From contig JABELC010000007.1 of the NCBI GenBank assembly GCA_028455995.1, forward strand, positions 2,164,001-2,228,000: a stretch of 64,000 bases of DNA. Reading direction: 5' to 3'. The number at the start of each line of letters is the position of its first letter. The first letter of the stretch is position 1. This stretch comes from Scleromitrula shiraiana (Eukaryota; Ascomycota; Leotiomycetes; Helotiales; Sclerotiniaceae). The notes under the pieces are model-generated. The model searched no databases, was not told the origin of the DNA, and saw nothing but the letters and a program-made list of their open reading frames with translations. Position numbers and translations under genes: made by a program. Below, piece by piece: positions 22,043 to 35,372 of the stretch.

Positions 22043-22502
22043 TCAAGCAGCACTTTCAACCACCCCAGTAGTCGCCCCATCACCATTTTTGTCTGCTCGA
22101 AGGGCTTCTTTAGCGTCTTGACTAGGTGAATTATTAGCCTAGTTTTTAGTTTGTTTAGAAAAGGAGGATCGAAGGGGAGAGAGTGAAAGAGGAGAATAGG
22201 AGGAAAGAAGTGGAAGAGGAGGGAGGTGGATGTGTACATTCGCATAGCCTATATTTTATATCACATACAAATCAGCCACCATACACAACATCATTTATCC
22301 AAGAGTGACGAAAGGCAAGAGACCATAAGCAACAAGTGAAATTGAGAAGAGATGAGAGGAAAGGAAAGGAGGAAGATGTTGTGGAAGAGAGGGGAGAGAA
22401 ACATACGTATAAATTTACAAGACGCATTCCCCAGGCGATGAAAGCTACCCAGACTAGGAAGACGAAGACGAGGATTATGGCGATTATTTTGTTTTCTTGC
22501 AT
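22043..22502 (-). CDS. Tiny single-pass membrane protein (63 aa), two exons
   Basis: Proposed exons 22407-22502 and 22043-22138, exactly 32 codons each including the stop. The donor is GTATGT and the acceptor ACTAG. The intron is 268 nt, longer than most here. Exon 1 encodes MQENKIIAIILVFVFLVWVA followed by FIAWGMRLVNLY, one strong membrane helix starting at residue 6. Exon 2 encodes an acidic soluble tail ending DKNGDGATTGVVESAA. The topology suggests a small organelle or secretory-membrane subunit, but no family is recognised. The alternative acceptor (near 22245) leads into a Pro/Leu-rich frame with less coding character. Confidence 0.5.
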
Positions 22503-22975
22503 TGTTAATGATGACGATGAGCTGCTTAGGGAGATATGTGGCGAGGAAGTGAAGGAGGTTTTGTGAGTGATGGTGTCGAAAAAAGAGGCTGCGTGTAGAT
22601 TGTATTTCCGAGGTTAGTTTTCTCGCTGTCGAATAGAGAGAGCGTGTTTGATAAATGCCGAGAATATGAATTGAGGCGGAGTTGAAAACAGGGTAATATT
22701 GATATGGTTGTGAAAGGAGGAAATATGATGGAAATCTCACTTTTGATATACAATTCGGTATCCAGAGAGAGTGACCAAACGACGCGTGGAAATTTGAAGT
22801 TCTAGTTGAGAGTGAAGGAAAAAATATTTTTTACATGTTTATCTGCAGCACCTAGGTAGTGAATTCTATGACGAGATTGTTTACTTTCGAACTTCTTCGG
22901 TTGATATGGTATGATGTGACATGATAAGACGAGTACTATCTATACATTGAAACCTCTTTGCCCGTCCATTTCAAT
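22503..22975. other. Intergenic
   Basis: 5' flank of the tiny membrane protein gene, pyrimidine-rich on the minus strand, and 3' flank of the Trm732 gene. Confidence 0.55.
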
Positions 22976-25900
22976 TCACCTTCGCCGCACCAGTGAAACC
23001 CGTTGTTTAGAAATATTCGCAATAGAAAGCAAACTTGGATGAACATTATTCTTTTCACCCAGTGTGCTGAATAACTCCAAAGCTTCCTTGATAGTATCCC
23101 GGCAATATAATGCTGACATCTCTCCGCTTTCTGGAGTATTCGATATGAAACCGCTTCGATTGAGAAGTGCGTTCGCAGTATAGAGAATCCTCATACAAAA
23201 AGTAAACATTCTCGGGTTTGATGCCCAACCAAGTGCTCCGTCTACTTCGTTCGAGAGTGTATTCAATTTATCCAGACCATCAACCACCCATTTCGAAAGC
23301 GTAGAAATACTTCTTCCTTGGTCCTCATTCAAATCCCCACTATGCGGTAGTATTTCCGCGAGAACTTGACTCCACAATTTGATTTCTCGAACCTCGTCAA
23401 TGAAAAGATTTTGCTCTTCCTCGACGAACAACGCGTCATCTTGATGCATTGCAAGCGAAAGGTGATCGGCAGAGGATATTAAAGAACCATATCCCTCAAA
23501 TATTGACGGCTCATTACCTGTTACTCGACAGATTACATTCCAGTTGAACATTTGGCAACTAGAGTAATTCTTTTGTAACCAGTCTGCAAATATTTCACGA
23601 GCAGCCAGTGGAATTAAAGGTTTGCCTACGAGTAGGGAGACGGTTTGAGCACCCAGATCTCTGATTTCGTCATCGTCATCGTTCAAAGTATCGTAGAGAG
23701 TTATGAAACAAAAAATTATTTCGGGTATCGCCTTCATCTGATCTGGCAAACAGATGAAGAAATAGGATAAAGCTTGTGTAGCAGCACATCGAGTATCAAA
23801 ATCCTGTTCTATTTTTAGATAGTTATCGTTTTAGTTGTAAAAAGAGACTTACGTTTTCGGATCGCCCTGCTTTGCTGATGATTGCACTCCAAGCTTTTAA
23901 GTCTTGTCCGATACTCCCCTTATCTTTATATGCAATCCATTCTAGAATTTTCGAAAGCCAACTAGTTCTAATATCGGCGTGAAACAAATGTGGAGTTGTT
24001 TTACTAGAGTCTGCGAGATACCGAAGCTCGCCTATATCTTGCAAATATTGATCAAGATCGCGTGACGCAATCTTTTCGAGTAATTGTTGATATTCATCTC
24101 CCATCTCATAGTCATTAGACTCAAATTCTGTCGGTGATTCGAAAGATGGTTTCATAAGCCTTTTCATAACAAGCCTTCCATGGGTTTTCCAAGCATGTGG
24201 TATGCAAGCCAATGCAGCAGAGGCCATGTCGGTATCAGTGTCGCGACAACATATGATATGTTGCTTGAGTAGGTCGGCATTTTTCGTTAGAGCGGAAACA
24301 TACACGACGTCTCGTGCAACAGCTACGCGTAGTAATGCGCCATCGAGATGAGATTCCTCGGATACTGGGCTAACTTCCGAACAGCGAGTGATGTAAGTAT
24401 CCAGAAGATGACTAGTTTTATCAGTATCGTTGGATTGCTGATAAAAATCAACAATAATCTGATGTATAAAATTTTTGACCTCAATCAAAGCTGCCAAGGT
24501 TTCAGGACAGTGGTCAGCAATACACCAATCTTCGAGGTTCTCGTCCAGCCTCATCAGATCTTCTAGCCCTAATTTATTGTTTAGTAGAACGAATTAGAGA
24601 CATCGTAATCATTACTCACTGGGGGGGGATGCAAACAATGCAAGACGGCGCTCCAAGACAAATTTAGTTGTCATCAAAGCACCATGAGTATAGTTAGTAG
24701 ATTCGCGCAAGGCCGTAATTAGATTATACAGATCCGTTGACCAGTCATCATGCAGCATGAATGTACACATTGTTCTTGCAGCTAGTTCTCTGATATGCCA
24801 CACTTTGCTGCCAAGATGAACGTAAACACGTTTCTCAATCTCATTTCGTAGTATCACGGGTGGACCGGCACGACGAACAATGTCGAGTGCTGGAAAGACT
24901 GATTCTACGGCACCAATAGCTTGAGTACTGACGCTGGATAGACTGCTAGTCTCAGTGTTTAAAAGTTTGAGCAAGAGCTCGGGTAATCCTTGGTACTTTT
25001 CGTAAGAAAGTTTCGTTGAACGGCCATCCCATCCTGCCTCAATAGAAGATTTGCTTTCACTGGTGCCAAAGAGACAATCTATAAGACTCCGTAGAAGTAG
25101 CAAGCCGCAATTCCGTATTGCCCAGCTATTCAAAATAAATCAGTATATAATTTGAGAATCGGGCGACTTCAACACGTACATCTCAGAAGTCAGACTCTCT
25201 GCGGCAAGTTGTAAACAGTCAGGGATGTATTTATCTGATCTCTTTCCTAGAGCAGAGCTTTTGAATATCTCCTTCAGACAATTCATGGCATGAACTTGTG
25301 GTAGGTTAGTTTCATCCGTCTCAGACAATGCAACAGGCTGTCGAGATAGAGATTTGAGCTCCGACATTACATTTTCGAAAGCTGGACTCGGGGCATTCGA
25401 AGACAAGATTCCAGTTACCAAGGCCGGAATTCCTGCTGATCTTCGTGTTGTAGAAACTTGTTCGTATATGCATCGTAAGGCACCCTGATATATGTTAGTT
25501 GAACTAGGAGACATATGAATGAATAAGAGATGCGTACTTTATACCATTTCTCTAACATATTATCAGCAGTAGGAATCCGTGACATATGATATGGAGAAAG
25601 TTGACAACACTTAGCGAAGGTTAATGAGACAGTCGAGAATGCGCCACTATGTCTGAGACATGAAAGCTGATCAAAGGTCAGATCGCCAATGGTGGTGAAA
25701 GTTTCCGATGTAGTTAGTGATGATCCATCGTTCCACTGAACTTTGATCTTTGTCACAATAGTCCTCATCAGGTTACTAAATAAAACATTAGCTGATTTCC
25801 ATTCTATAATGTAGAAGTCCGTTACCTTGATTCGTGGATGGCTCTAAAACTATAACTTAATACATCTTTTGTATCAATGGACTCGGTATCATCAATGTCC

Positions 25901-28165
25901 TCAGGGAGATGACCCTCTGGCGAAGCATTGCATAGAATATCTTTGACAGCCCCCCAAATGTTGAAGCATGATGATGCTATTCGGGTCTGTAAAGCGTTCC
26001 AACTCTCACGTACTTGATTTTCGTTCTTCGCCTCAATGTCTAAAAAGATTGTTGACAGATCGAGTCCGTCCCAGATATAACTTGGCAGGTAAATAAGTTT
26101 GATATTTCATAAATAGTGACTCGAGACTTACCTTAGAGCAAGGCAATCACCATGAATAGGCGCGACCATAACAGCGTTGGTCAAATCATTCTGTGCAATA
26201 CCAACTTTGGTTTCCAGTTCATCAACCAGGCTTTGCACAAGTCTCAGCCGAGCTTCTGTTGAACCTTGAAGTCCATATAGAATCTGATAAGAGCGTGCAA
26301 CTCCATCGGCATAATCTGCTCGACCTGTACGTTTTGATAGTTCCTTAGCACGATCAATAAATTCAGTTAAAATACCGAACTTCGAATCTGTACGGGTGTT
26401 AGAAGGTAGCTCAAAATTGCGTGGACTAGCCATCTTCAATATCATCGTTGCTCCACTTCTGACATCTTCGAAAGGGTCCATAAGAAGGTCTAGTAGAAGT
26501 CGCATAGATGTTGGGTTAAAAATATCGAAAGTGTAAAGCCATGATGAGTTATTGTCATTAGGCATGGACTCATCCCTTGATATTTGTGCCTGTTGGGTAG
26601 ATTTGAGTACCAAAGAGATGGCTCTCAAGGATGTAATGTGGCGCTGGTAAGATACCGTGGGAACAAGTTCCCCAAACAGAAATTCTAGAAACCAATTTAA
26701 GAAATCTTCATGTTCCTTGAGCAACTTTTTGACATCTGAGGAATCCAAAACTTGTTTTGGATCCTGAAAAAATACAAGGCGATCGATCTCTTTCACTAAA
26801 TATGCTGTCGCACCTCTGATTCTTTCTATCATGTATTTGGTATTGCTTAGTATATCATTTCGAAACTTGGCATCAGTATCGGCATATAAATGCGACGTAC
26901 TTTGCCGCAAATATCCAAGTGCGGCGGGGCTGAACGGCCGAATTGATGACAAAGATGATACAAGCACAGAAAATGCAAGAGAACGAACTGTATCAGAGGG
27001 ATGCACTAAAAGGGGGCCAATAGTGTGTTCTTGAAGAACAATGGCATTAGTAGCCTTTTTCTGAGGTTTTTGTGATACTATAGGATCTGCTAGGATTAAT
27101 AAATTTGCCTTGTTTGAGTTTGATGTTGGTATCTTACTTGATTCTTCAACCAGACCCACTTTCTTCCCAACTTCTATAGCAGATAGTTGGACTAAGAACT
27201 CAGACTCTAAATTCTTACCTTCTAAGTCAAGGGGTCCTTTTGAATTGAGATCTTCCAGAAAAGCCAAAGAACCAACGCGATCTAGTTTGAAGAGAGGTGG
27301 AAGGAGGTAATTCTTGACGTTTTCGAGTGCATCGGGGTTCTTACTAAGTCCCTCACTAATCCATCGTTGCCATAATCTGGTATGAGATCTTTCCATATTG
27401 CTAATACTGGGAGAAATCTCCTTCGAAACCTTGAAGAGTGAAACTAAAAACTTTCCAGCAGAAGGAGATACATCCTGCAAATTCATCCACTCAAAGGTCT
27501 CTGAGACTATACTGTCTAACTCCAAGATTTCTTTTTCTCCAAGGCTAGATAAAATACTACTCTTATTCGAGCCCGGCCCATGGTTTCGGGATAATGCCAA
27601 ATCATGAATAGAGATTGCACCCCTCCCTATGAAAAATTCCAGGGTCTTGAAAGCTGGCTTTACTAACGGTTGAGAAGCTTGATGAGAAATAATAGAACGA
27701 AGTCTATGGACAATAGTGGATACCAAAGATCTTGCGACCAGATGCTCAGGATGAGAAATGATAAGAGATGTTACCAACTCTAAGACCTGACGCATCGAAC
27801 GATGCTGGTTCTTCTCATTCCATTCAAGGTAGAAATTGAACAAGCTCAAGCAAGTCTTTTCTGAATACGCAACTTCTCGTAAAAATTGAGATTTCGAAGT
27901 TTTACATTGCTCGATAAAATGGCATAATTTGATACAGGCATTTCCAGATACATGCCGGGGTTGAGAAGCTTTATCTAGAAAGTCATTGAAGTGATCTCTA
28001 GTAAGTCTACATATTCAGATTAGTATTTTACTATGATTAAGCAATGGGCGTGACATACTGTATTTGAGAAGATTCTGGTTGATTTTCAATCCATTTGGGA
28101 AGAAGTCTTTCATCGTTTGGCCTTTCAATCATCGGCTCCCCTGCGTTTGTATTTTCCGATAGCAT
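22976..28165 (-). CDS. TRM732: Trm732/THADA family protein (tRNA 2'-O-methyltransferase partner), eight exons
   Basis: Exons in order of transcription: 28059-28165, 26132-28006, 25826-26080, 25538-25775, 25180-25484, 24620-25125, 23853-24568 and 22976-23803. Introns are 49-54 nt except intron 2 (51 nt); all have GT...AG ends and the phases agree throughout, giving 1609 residues. The protein is one long array of ARM/HEAT-like helices. The conserved DUF2428 region of THADA is visible: FLEFLFGELVPTVSYQRH, WAIRNCGLLLLRSLIDCLFG and TTRRSAGIPALV (about residue 836). In yeast Trm732 binds the methyltransferase Trm7 for 2'-O-methylation of position 32 in the tRNA anticodon loop, and the same role is expected here. 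The start at 28165 is the first ATG after an upstream in-frame stop; no better start was found. Confidence 0.9.
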
Positions 28166-28548
28166 TGTCGAGTAATAGCTTCGAAGCCACTGGGAGTTGA
28201 TAACGAAGTCAAAATTTCGATGGCCTGCCACAGATCGACTTCTCAAACTATCCCAATGAGTGTTTCAATAATATTATTCCATCTCTCCAACTTTTGGTAG
28301 GGTATAAAGTTGGATATATCTCGCAAATATGAAAATTTCATAGTGGGAGAAATCTCATTCACGTGAGCAGAAAGCGGCGGGAGTGGACGCGCACGGATCA
28401 CTTTTATAATCAATGAAACTAAATTTTTGAGATGGGATTTTGAAATAATTGAACAATTGACAAGAACATCATCAACCAGAAGTTAGCATTCGATCCTCAC
28501 ATTGACCAGTTATTTCTTTTCGATACCTTCACATATTTGATCGAAAAA
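28166..28548. promoter_or_regulatory. Short divergent promoter (TRM732 / TIM23)
   Basis: Only ~383 bp separate the two start codons on opposite strands. It includes a CACGTG-like site (TTCACGTGAG, about 28359) near the middle. Co-regulation is possible but unproven. Confidence 0.5.
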
Positions 28549-29265
28549 ATGTCATTCTGGGACAAATTGACAGGGCGAAAGTCCTCATCGAATACTTCTA
28601 GTGGCGCATCAACCTCAAATAACTCAACTGACACATCCACACCTACACCTTATAATCCTCCAGAAGCTCAAGATGTCAACTCTTTTCTCACTGGGACAGA
28701 ACTTATAGATCCATCCCAGTTACATCCTTTGGCAGGTCTGAACCAACAAACTTTGGATTATCTATCTCTCGACGAATCGACCCTCTCTGATCTTCCTGGC
28801 TCACAATCTGCATTGCCGTCAAGAGGCTGGTCGGATGATTTATGTTATGGAACTGGTGTTACATATTTGACGGCGTTGACGGTTGGAGGTGCTTGGGGAT
28901 TACAGGAGGGTTTAAGAAGATCTGCGACACAACCACCGAAGTTGCGACTGAATTCAGTCCTAAACGCCGTTACCAGACGAGGGCCATTTTTGGGAAACTC
29001 TGCAGGAGTTATTGCTATGGTTTATAATGGTTTCAATTCTTTCATAGGACATACAAGAGGGAAACACGACTCTGCGAACAGCATACTCGCGGGTGCATTA
29101 AGTGGGATGATCTTCAAGAGTACGAAAGGTGTTCGACCTATGATGATTTCTGGTGGAATTGTAGCATCGGTGGCATGTGCATGGGCAGTAAGTTTATAAC
29201 AATATATTTGGTAGTCTTAGTTTGCTGACCAATTTTCGAAGGTGACGAGGAAAGCCCTCTTCTAA
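28549..29265 (+). CDS. TIM23: Mitochondrial inner-membrane import channel subunit Tim23
   Basis: Exons 28549-29187 and 29242-29265, with a 54-nt intron (GTAAGT...CGAAG); 220 residues. The N-terminal ~95 residues are the Ser/Thr/Pro-rich intermembrane-space receptor part, with LNQQTLDYLSL close to the conserved presequence-binding segment. The Tim17/Tim22/Tim23 domain follows, with four Gly-rich helices (GTGVTYLTALTVGGAWGLQEG; FLGNSAGVIAMVYNGFNSFI; ILAGALSGMIFKSTKGVRPM; GGIVASVACAWA). Exon 2 adds only VTRKALF. Tim23 forms the presequence translocase with Tim17 and Tim50. The gene is intact, and its length matches yeast Tim23 (222 residues). Confidence 0.95.
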
Positions 29266-29907
29266 ACGACCAATTAATGACAAAAGTTTTCCCCTTCGAC
29301 TCGATAAAAATCGATCTTCCTTCTCATACCAGCCCCTCGCCTTCGAATATTCTCCAAAGTTATAGATAGGATGGGCAATATTTCTTGTTTTAGCACCCAA
29401 TGTGCTTTGCCTAACTATAATAGATTTGTTAATTGGCCCGAATTGCATATAGCGACTTCACTCTCCTCTTTCTCAAGTAGGGCACTGTATATATAGATGG
29501 GATTGGTGTTGGATGTGTTCGAAAATGGGTTTGGGCGCATGTAGTATCAAAGGAGTAAATGCAGAGTCATTCAAATCAGCCTTGTTCTCGTATTGAAGAG
29601 AATCTTTAGGATTTCGTCTCGATTTGATCATATTGTTCATGTCCCATGTAGTGACATCAGTTATTCGTCTCAGTACGAATTCGTGGTGAGAAAATTTTAG
29701 GTAAAACATGGGTTCGATGATTTTGCTTGAGGATTTATTTCACTTTCCAAGTGAATTGACTTTAGGTGCCTTACAATGGCCCGTACTGAATATATAAAGA
29801 ATATTGTTGAGGATCTAGTCGCTTCTCCTACTTAGTTTCCCATATTCTTGTACTTCTTTATATATATTATATCTACGCATCAGAACTCGCTTTCCAGCTA
29901 CACCACC
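29266..29907. other. Intergenic
   Basis: 3' flank of TIM23 and promoter of the next gene; a TATATAA-type sequence lies near 29791. Two short minus-strand frames here show no features. Confidence 0.55.
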
Positions 29908-31219
29908 ATGAATGAGAAGCGCACTACAAATGATGGACGGTATACAGCCCTCGATCTAAAGAATATAATACTCGATTTTGCCGCCGAATATGGGTCAAGA
30001 CATAGTACATCTGGGTTCAACCGCAATACTCATCCGTCGATGCTTATCAATTCATGCACATTTGACGCAGAATCCGTTACTTCCTTTGCCGCAGCGTCTT
30101 TCGGTACGATCCAAGGCATGAGTACAACTGTTGAGCAAACCGCTTCAGAGATCGACACGTTCGATAATTTGAAGGCAACTGTACAGTATTATCTCATGGG
30201 TCCGGAAAATGAAGAGATACGAGACGCGGTCCAAACTTTGATTGATACTGATATTGCCGAAATGAATCTTGAGAACGCCATACCAAGGGGCGCATCTCTT
30301 CTAGCGAAGGTATCATATCATCAGATCTCATTCTCCACATCATTTGCTCTATCTGATCTTCTTGACACGACAATATTTTTTCTAAAAAAAAATTAAATCA
30401 TAAAGCTAACATGAAGGAAACAGGCGTCTCTAATCGTGGTCAAAAGGAAAGAAACCGAGTCATCACACCTCTCTATGGATTTAGAAGCAGTTTACACCTT
30501 GGACAACGATCTAGGATTTTCCGTTAGGTTGGTATCCTTGCTCAATGGGTGGGCGGAGTGTCCCAGGATTGACCAGTTATACTTCCATACTCGAAACTCC
30601 TTTTCTATGTTTCTGTCCACCCTGAAGGAGGAAACCAGGCATTGTCAGATACCACCAGAAAACGATGATTCTTCCTTGATGAGCTGGCTTTCCATTGATG
30701 CCGAAGATGTATCTCAGATAGATGGCACACAAGGTGAAGGTCCTGAGGACGCATTAGCCACACCAAAGAGAAGCGAAACGGGTGAAGGATACGGTCTCGC
30801 CGATGGTCCTTGGATGTATCGAGTTCAAAATTCTCCCTTCCAACCAAAAGGCGACTGGGAATTTCTCAACACGGAGGAAGATTATATGGTCATGGTAGAT
30901 AAGATCACAGTAATCAACAACTATTTCCGCGAGAAGAAATCCAAAGACCGGTGTGTTCTTGAAGTTGTACATGTAAGTGCCTTTACCCACGGGATGCCAT
31001 TCTCGTTCTCGAGCTAACAAGCACACTTTTTAGTCGCAAGATAGGGAATGTCAGAAGAGAAGAGAAAATAAGGTTAGGCAGTCGAAGGCTTTTGGTCGGC
31101 AGATGGTGGAACAACTTAAGAAGGTAGGGTTTTATGAGGATGATGAGGATAATAAGGGCGAGAGTTGGTATGACTGGTGGTCTGATCCGAAGAATCATAC
31201 TGGAAACAGAGGGGTTTAG
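29908..31219 (+). CDS. Hypothetical three-exon cytosolic protein
   Basis: Exons 29908-30309, 30424-30972 and 31034-31219; introns are 114 and 61 nt with GTATCA and GTAAGT donors, and every junction is phase 0. The product has 378 residues. It begins MNEKRTTNDGRYTALDLKNI, has no signal peptide or membrane segment, and is acidic in the middle (SIDAEDVSQIDGTQGEGPED). The C-terminal part is more structured (GPWMYRVQNSPFQPKGDWEF, KITVINNYFREKKSKDR) and ends in a basic then Trp-rich tail (GESWYDWWSDPKNH). I do not recognise a family. Splice sites and long ordered exons make it a convincing gene. Confidence 0.65.
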
Positions 31220-32833
31220 TGGGAGTGAGGAGTGTGCTGGTGGGAGAGCTACGCAATGCTTTATATATAATCGGTTTAAATTTGTCAACGAGAAAGTTGA
31301 GTCTCTAGGGCTCAGTATATACATACACGTTGATTATCAAAAAGGATGAAGCACTTCCAGGGAAACATTGCTGGTCCATGGTATTACATAATATTCACAG
31401 TTCAATACCACTGACTTTTTTTATCTTATTTTATTTTATTTTTTTATTTTATTTCCTTACTCTGTTCGGCTGCCGTAGCGCTATGTAATGATGCTTATTA
31501 TTTACAAATTGGATTACAATGCCTTCCCCACTAATAAATCTTACTAGTAAAACTATAAAAATCAAACATGAAGAAAATAGGGCTATTCATAGCCATTTTA
31601 AAAAGAACACGTACCCCCAAGCCACATAATTAAAACCCTCTAAGGCTCCCCCTGCGGTGCTCCCTGCCATAAGAAATCGTCAATACAGTAAAATCACTTT
31701 AAAGGCTCGTCCAATATAATATGTAATCGTCGGACTTCGCTTAACCTCCGTGAAGGGAAGGGCGGAAGTCAAGTGGGATGTATTTCTTAGGATGGGTGGG
31801 GAAGTACGGAAGTGCGGAGGATTCGGTCCTAAAGACCGACCCATAGCTGACTAATCTACTCTTAGCTACGAACGGAGGTTGACTAATACCACTGTCGAAT
31901 CGTCATTTATGCCTCTTCTTTTTGGTTTTGGTTGGTACAAAAAGAGAGGTTTATTTAATGCGAGTCTACGCATTTTTTTGTTTTGGGTGATACAAGGGTG
32001 ATTTTACTAGCGTCTTGGAAGAATCTTGGCATATATTTAAAATAGTTGATTGGTTAGAATCTATTAAATACTAGACTTTTATTGGCTAGAAATAAATAAG
32101 ACGCGGCGTGTCAGGTGATTTGACCCGATATATATAGTTTGACAACTTCACTTTATATTATAGTTCCTTCTCTTCGTTAAAAGATGATTGATTGCGGTGC
32201 CATAGAATGATTCATTGCTAAACCAGATACATTGATCAACCAGATAATCTAATCCAATTAAATAATGAATCATTAGAATATAAATTTTATTAATATTTTA
32301 TAATAATTACTAGATATTGATCATTCAAGTTATCAAAGTTTATAATTACAATATAATACACTGGCAACATATTACAAAATTTATAACTTTTAAATTAATA
32401 TTTATATATAAAGTTTTTTTTTGATTAAATTAAATTATTTAGTTGATTAGTGTGTCTAGTTCAATAGTGGGTCCTTCTAAGTTTACGAATGGTAGGGTGC
32501 CGCTAATTATCATGCTCTGTGCGGCTATATATGTTTGTATATTTTGGCTATAGGATGACAACGTCAATTTTCTCTTACTTGCTTTTCACTTTTTCACGTC
32601 TATCTCTAGTATGATGCTGTCTACACTGGTAGTTCCCACATAAAAGTTGTGCGCTGGGCTGAAATTCTTGGGTTTGGAGACAATATCGATCATCCCACTT
32701 TTACCTGTGGTGGATAATCTCTTTTCAGAGGACATCTTCTCTGGATCCTCAAAGCCCTTAGTCATTCTGGACTACAACTGTCTTCTTCAGCTATTTACTT
32801 CTCACGTGTTATTGATATATAACTTCCGCCACC
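31220..32833. other. Intergenic with AT-rich island
   Basis: No gene seen. Bases about 31410-31455 are T-rich. A 9-bp inverted repeat (AACCTCCGT near 31743, ACGGAGGTT near 31868) flanks ~115 bp that also hold TCGGTCctaaaGACCGA. Bases about 32000-32450 are strongly AT-rich without coding frames and look like an old mutated repeat. A CACGTG box lies at about 32803, just before the P450 start. Confidence 0.5.
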
Positions 32834-34765
32834 ATGTCTAGTCTCTCGTTTCCACTACTTTTCATCTCTCTCGTTTCAGCATGGGTGTTCTATGTACTAT
32901 ACTGCCTAGCAGTCAACTATTCCATTGCCCGAAAAACCGGTCTACCCATCATAGTTCTCCCAATCGACTGTGGCAACCCACTCTGGATGTTAATGGACAC
33001 AACCGTCCTCTCATTCGTCCGCAAACTCCCATTCGGATTCAAGAATTTCACCCGTTTCAGTTGGCGCGGCTGGGAGATCAAGGATCGCTATAAAGCACAT
33101 CTTGAATTCGGCGATGCGTTTATTTTCGTTACTCCAGGGAAAAATTGGCTCCAGCTTTGTGATGCGGAAGCATTGGCGGATATTTTTGCCCGCAAGACGG
33201 AATTTATTAGGCCGACTGAGCAGTTGGAGATGCTCAATGTTTTTGGTCCAAATCTGGGGACTACGGAGGGGAAGCAATGGCAGAGGCATCGGAAAGTTAC
33301 CGCGGTTTGTTTTAATGAGGCGAATAATTCGTTGGTATGGGATGAGAGTATTCGCCAGTCGATGGGTTTGATTCGGTATTGGGCGGGGAAAGATGAGGTT
33401 AGGAGTATTTCTGATGATACTCGTACTTTATCGTTACATGTCATGTCTAGCGCTGGTTTTGGAAAGTCATATCCATTCCGGGGAGCAGAGGATAATCCAA
33501 CCACAAGCACTGGTAGTCATGATCCATCCAGCTATCAAGATGCCTTGAAGCTAATCTTGGATAATTGTATTGCATTGGTTATATTGGGACCCAATAATCT
33601 GAATAAGTGGTGGCTGCCCAGTAGTTGGAAGGAACTCCATGAAGCAACCATTACCTTCAAGAATTTCATGACTTCTGCATACGAGGGCGAGAAGCAAGCC
33701 ATGGTCCAAGGAAAAACCCAAGGAAATAACCTCATGACGTCACTCGTACGCGCCAGTGCTGCTGCGGTTGCCGAGGATGGTGCGAGCAAGGCTCAAGTTG
33801 GTTTAACAGAGCATGAAATCTATGGCAATATCTTTGTGTTTAGTTTTGCGGGTCACGATACAACAGCTAATCTGCTCGCTTTCGGAATCGCACTTATAGC
33901 CACCAGACCCGATGTTCAGGAATGGATTTCTGAGGAAATTGACAATGTACTCGGCGATCAGGATTTGGAAAGTTCATTATATACAGAGTGTTATCCAAGA
34001 TTGAAGCGCTGTTTAGCAATTGTGGTATGTTATGATCTTATGGCTAATGAGATGGCTTGTTCGAGGTCTACAGTACTAATTATGTGCAATAGTATGAGAC
34101 AGCTCGACTTTATACCCCTGTGGCGATTAGTAAGGATACAGGCGATCAGGAAAGATTGCTTAAGATTGGAGAGAAGGATTATTTGATTCCTAAAAATACT
34201 TGCATCATTCCTAGTTATTCGGCTTTGCATACGCATCCTCGTTATGTAAGTAGAATAAAAACTTTCTTTGTTCATGACCGCATCCTGAAATATATATCTT
34301 CGGCTGAGAATATAAATCAAATTGCGTTGGGAACTGTTACTAATTTTCAATGTCTAGTGGGGAGAGAATTCCCTAGACTGGGAACCATCTCGATGGATTC
34401 ACTCTCCCTCTTCAACCAAGACAGCCATCCCAGCCGCAACCACGCCCAACACCGAGACTGAGACCGAAACTCTCCTCGACTTCCCAAAATCATCCAACCC
34501 TTTCGTCCCATGGTCTGCCGGCCAAAGAAATTGCCCCGGTAAAAAATTCTCCCAAGTAGAATTTGTTGGGGTTTTGGTAGGTTTGTTCCGAGAATATCGG
34601 GTAGAGCCAGTAAGAGAGAAAGGGGAGAGTTTAGAGATGGCAAGGGTCAGATTGAGTAAGATGGTTCAGGATGAGGCAGGCTTTAAATTGTTGTTGCAGT
34701 TGATGAGGCCGGAGAGGTTGGGTATCAGGTGGATTAGAAGAGAGAAGGGGATGAAAGGGATTTGA
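32834..34765 (+). CDS. Cytochrome P450 monooxygenase
   Basis: Exons 32834-34024, 34093-34245 and 34358-34765; introns are 68 and 112 nt and all junctions phase 0; 583 residues. An N-terminal membrane anchor (about residues 5-28) places it in the endoplasmic reticulum. Family motifs are WQRHRK (C-helix, 149-154), AGHDTT (I-helix oxygen-activation motif, 339-344), ETAR (K-helix ExxR, 399-402) and PWSAGQRNCPG with the heme-ligand Cys507. Between ExxR and the heme loop is a Ser/Thr/Pro-rich insert (ATTPNTETETETLL). The substrate cannot be read from sequence, and no cluster of biosynthetic genes surrounds it. The Kozak-like GCCACCATG supports the start. Confidence 0.93.
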
Positions 34766-35372
34766 GATATAATGTATGCTTTTGATATCAACATTATTGT
34801 TTTCAGGATGTTTGTAAGTATTCTAGCGATTCAACGAAATCCCCTCGTGGTATCTACTCAAGATAATCATAAACCTACTCTCAAACCGCTAGAAACTTTC
34901 CAGACATTGATGACTCTTTCCATAATTGATCAAGTTGAGAAGCCACTACTTTTCATAACGATGAAGAATCAATACGCAAAAGAGGCAAGCACTGCCAAGA
35001 CACTGCGAATACCAAGTCCTGGTTATTGAAATCAATCGCCCACTTGAATGTGTACACTTTGTACTTCAATACCATTCACTTGCCTAGGCGTTCCTCACAT
35101 AAAACAGGTAAAAACTTTTTTCCTAGTCTCAATATTCACCCACTCGATGGCACTCAACCATTATGTACCCCGCTCAACCTACCGCCTGTATCAGAAGACG
35201 TATGTCACGGTTTAAATTACTTGTTATTACGACGATCATCACGGTTGTGGTATTTATCTATTTTACGCATACGGGCAAAAGTTGAGGTTCCGAAATTCTC
35301 TTCTCTTGTTCAAACAAGTAACCGAGGTTAACTAAACAACTTGAGAAATCGGGAACAGAAGAGGGAGTAAGA
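34766..35372. other. Intergenic
   Basis: 3' flank of the P450. Small plus-strand frames have no recognisable features. Confidence 0.5.
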
